Part shown: piece by piece, positions 62,850 to 63,406 of the stretch | How the letters are laid out: the number at the start of each line of letters is the position of its first letter | Numbering within the stretch: the first letter of the stretch is position 1 | Assembly: GCA_021795795.1 (NCBI GenBank) | Contig: JAJYPA010000006.1 | Location: 1 to 63,406, forward strand | Source: Pseudomonadota bacterium | GTDB taxonomy: Bacteria > Pseudomonadota > Gammaproteobacteria > Halothiobacillales > Halothiobacillaceae | Length of the DNA: 63,406 nt | Reading direction: 5' to 3' | Notes under the pieces: model-generated | What the model saw: the letters and a program-made list of their open reading frames with translations, nothing else | What the model was told of the DNA's origin: nothing | The model's database searches: none | Position numbers and translations under genes: made by a program

Positions 62850-63406
62850 ATGAGTCACGACCGCGACCACGCGCATCACCTTCCTGTTCCGATCGACTTC
62901 GGCCGTCGGTTCGCGTTCGGCATGGCGATCAATATGATTTTTGTGCTGATTGAAGCGTTTTACGGTTGGCAGGCCGATTCGTTGGCCTTACTTGCCGATG
63001 CCGGACACAATCTGGGCGATGTGGCCGGTTTGGCGTTGGCCTGGGCAGCGCTGGCGGCCGGGCGGATTCGTGCGAATGACCGGCATACCTACGGTTGGCA
63101 GCGGGGTTCGATACTCGCGAGCTTCATCAATGCCGCCGTGTTGTTGCTGTTGATGGGCGGGCTGGCTGTGGAAGCCATACAACGCTTTACTGTACCTGCT
63201 GAAGTGCAGGAATGGCCGGTGATCGTGGTGGCAACCATCGGCATTGTGATCAACAGCGTCACTGCCTGGCTGTTTTTGGCCGGTAGCAAGCACGATCTCA
63301 ATATTCGCGGCGCCTTCCTGCACATGGCAGCCGATGCGCTGGTTTCGCTGGGCGTAGTGATCGGCGCATTTATCATCTTGGGTACAGGCTGGTTCTGGCT
63401 CGACCC
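62850..63406 (+). CDS. CDF-family metal cation efflux protein, cut by the window end
   Basis: The first 185 residues of a cation diffusion facilitator of the CzcD/ZitB type, which exports zinc, cadmium or cobalt in exchange for protons. The N-terminal His-rich tail MSHDRDHAHH is followed by the first helix and the metal site LLADAGHNLGDVAGLALAW (about residues 47-65). A second site with His and Asp is in AFLHMAADALVSLGVVIG (about 156-173). Five of the usual six helices are visible. The gene continues beyond the window, so the cytosolic C-terminal domain is not seen. Confidence 0.88.
   Translation, partial: MSHDRDHAHHLPVPIDFGRRFAFGMAINMIFVLIEAFYGWQADSLALLADAGHNLGDVAGLALAWAALAAGRIRANDRHTYGWQRGSILASFINAAVLLLLMGGLAVEAIQRFTVPAEVQEWPVIVVATIGIVINSVTAWLFLAGSKHDLNIRGAFLHMAADALVSLGVVIGAFIILGTGWFWLD

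Noticed and set aside
1..63406. tRNA, rRNA, CRISPR array, replication origin or prophage
   Set aside because: No cloverleaf, regularly spaced repeats, DnaA-box cluster or phage structural genes were seen by reading.

Overview
The window reads as a chromosome segment of a chemolithoautotrophic, probably sulfur-oxidising gammaproteobacterium, Halothiobacillaceae-like. This is inferred from gammaproteobacterial gene orders (ygfB-pepP-ubiH-ubiI with zapA, lptF-lptG, lgt-thyA-folA), a form I RuBisCO cluster cbbL-cbbS-cbbQ-cbbO, and a sulfide:quinone-reductase-like flavoprotein. No rRNA, tRNA or CRISPR array was seen.

Bases 1-3200 are a patchwork of small and partly decayed genes: a truncated hypothetical, a broken SHOCT copy, an orphan FlgB-like protein, an eroded zinc-ribbon protein, an AT-rich OsmC gene, a cytochrome c and an intact SHOCT protein. 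Bases 3200-11000 are a heavy-metal island: a frameshifted ynfA, cadR, a MerR-type promoter with a 19-bp spacer, czcI-like, czcC, czcB, czcA, a PII-like gene and an intact ynfA.

Bases 11200-40400 are mostly housekeeping: darP, ugd, a blue-light operon on the minus strand (BLUF sensor, DUF2256, Fe-S photolyase), trhP, lptFG, parC, argE, lpxB, rnhB, the SQR-like gene, glnS, dps, a minus-strand block ygfB-pepP-ubiH-ubiI-Mth938-ycaO-moxR, zapB-like/zapA, and lgt-thyA-psiE-folA.

Bases 40400-46950 carry carbon fixation: cbbL, cbbS, cbbQ and cbbO (Form IAq order) plus two small unknown genes. No cbbR lies upstream of cbbL. That side instead holds an IS481-type transposase relic, itself split by a palindromic repeat, abutting the relic C-terminus of a second Fe-S photolyase.

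Bases 47400-54700 look like a photo-oxidative stress locus: an exported DUF2237 protein, a Tat-type glutathione peroxidase, an exonuclease/GIY-YIG fusion, cryptochrome DASH, a CIA30 protein, and relics of a ChrR-like cupin and a DUF4188 protein. The cupin relic is interrupted by a 149-bp palindrome-rich MITE-like element flanked by CTTAGG on both sides. A nitroreductase and a zinc alcohol dehydrogenase follow.

Bases 54600-63406 are central metabolism: tsaB, pgi, zwf and gnd (oxidative pentose phosphate entry), divergent ppc with a clear terminator, and a CDF metal-efflux gene cut by the window end. The main themes are CO2 fixation and anaplerosis, metal efflux, and light or oxidative stress protection, the last showing strong signs of gene decay and small mobile repeats.
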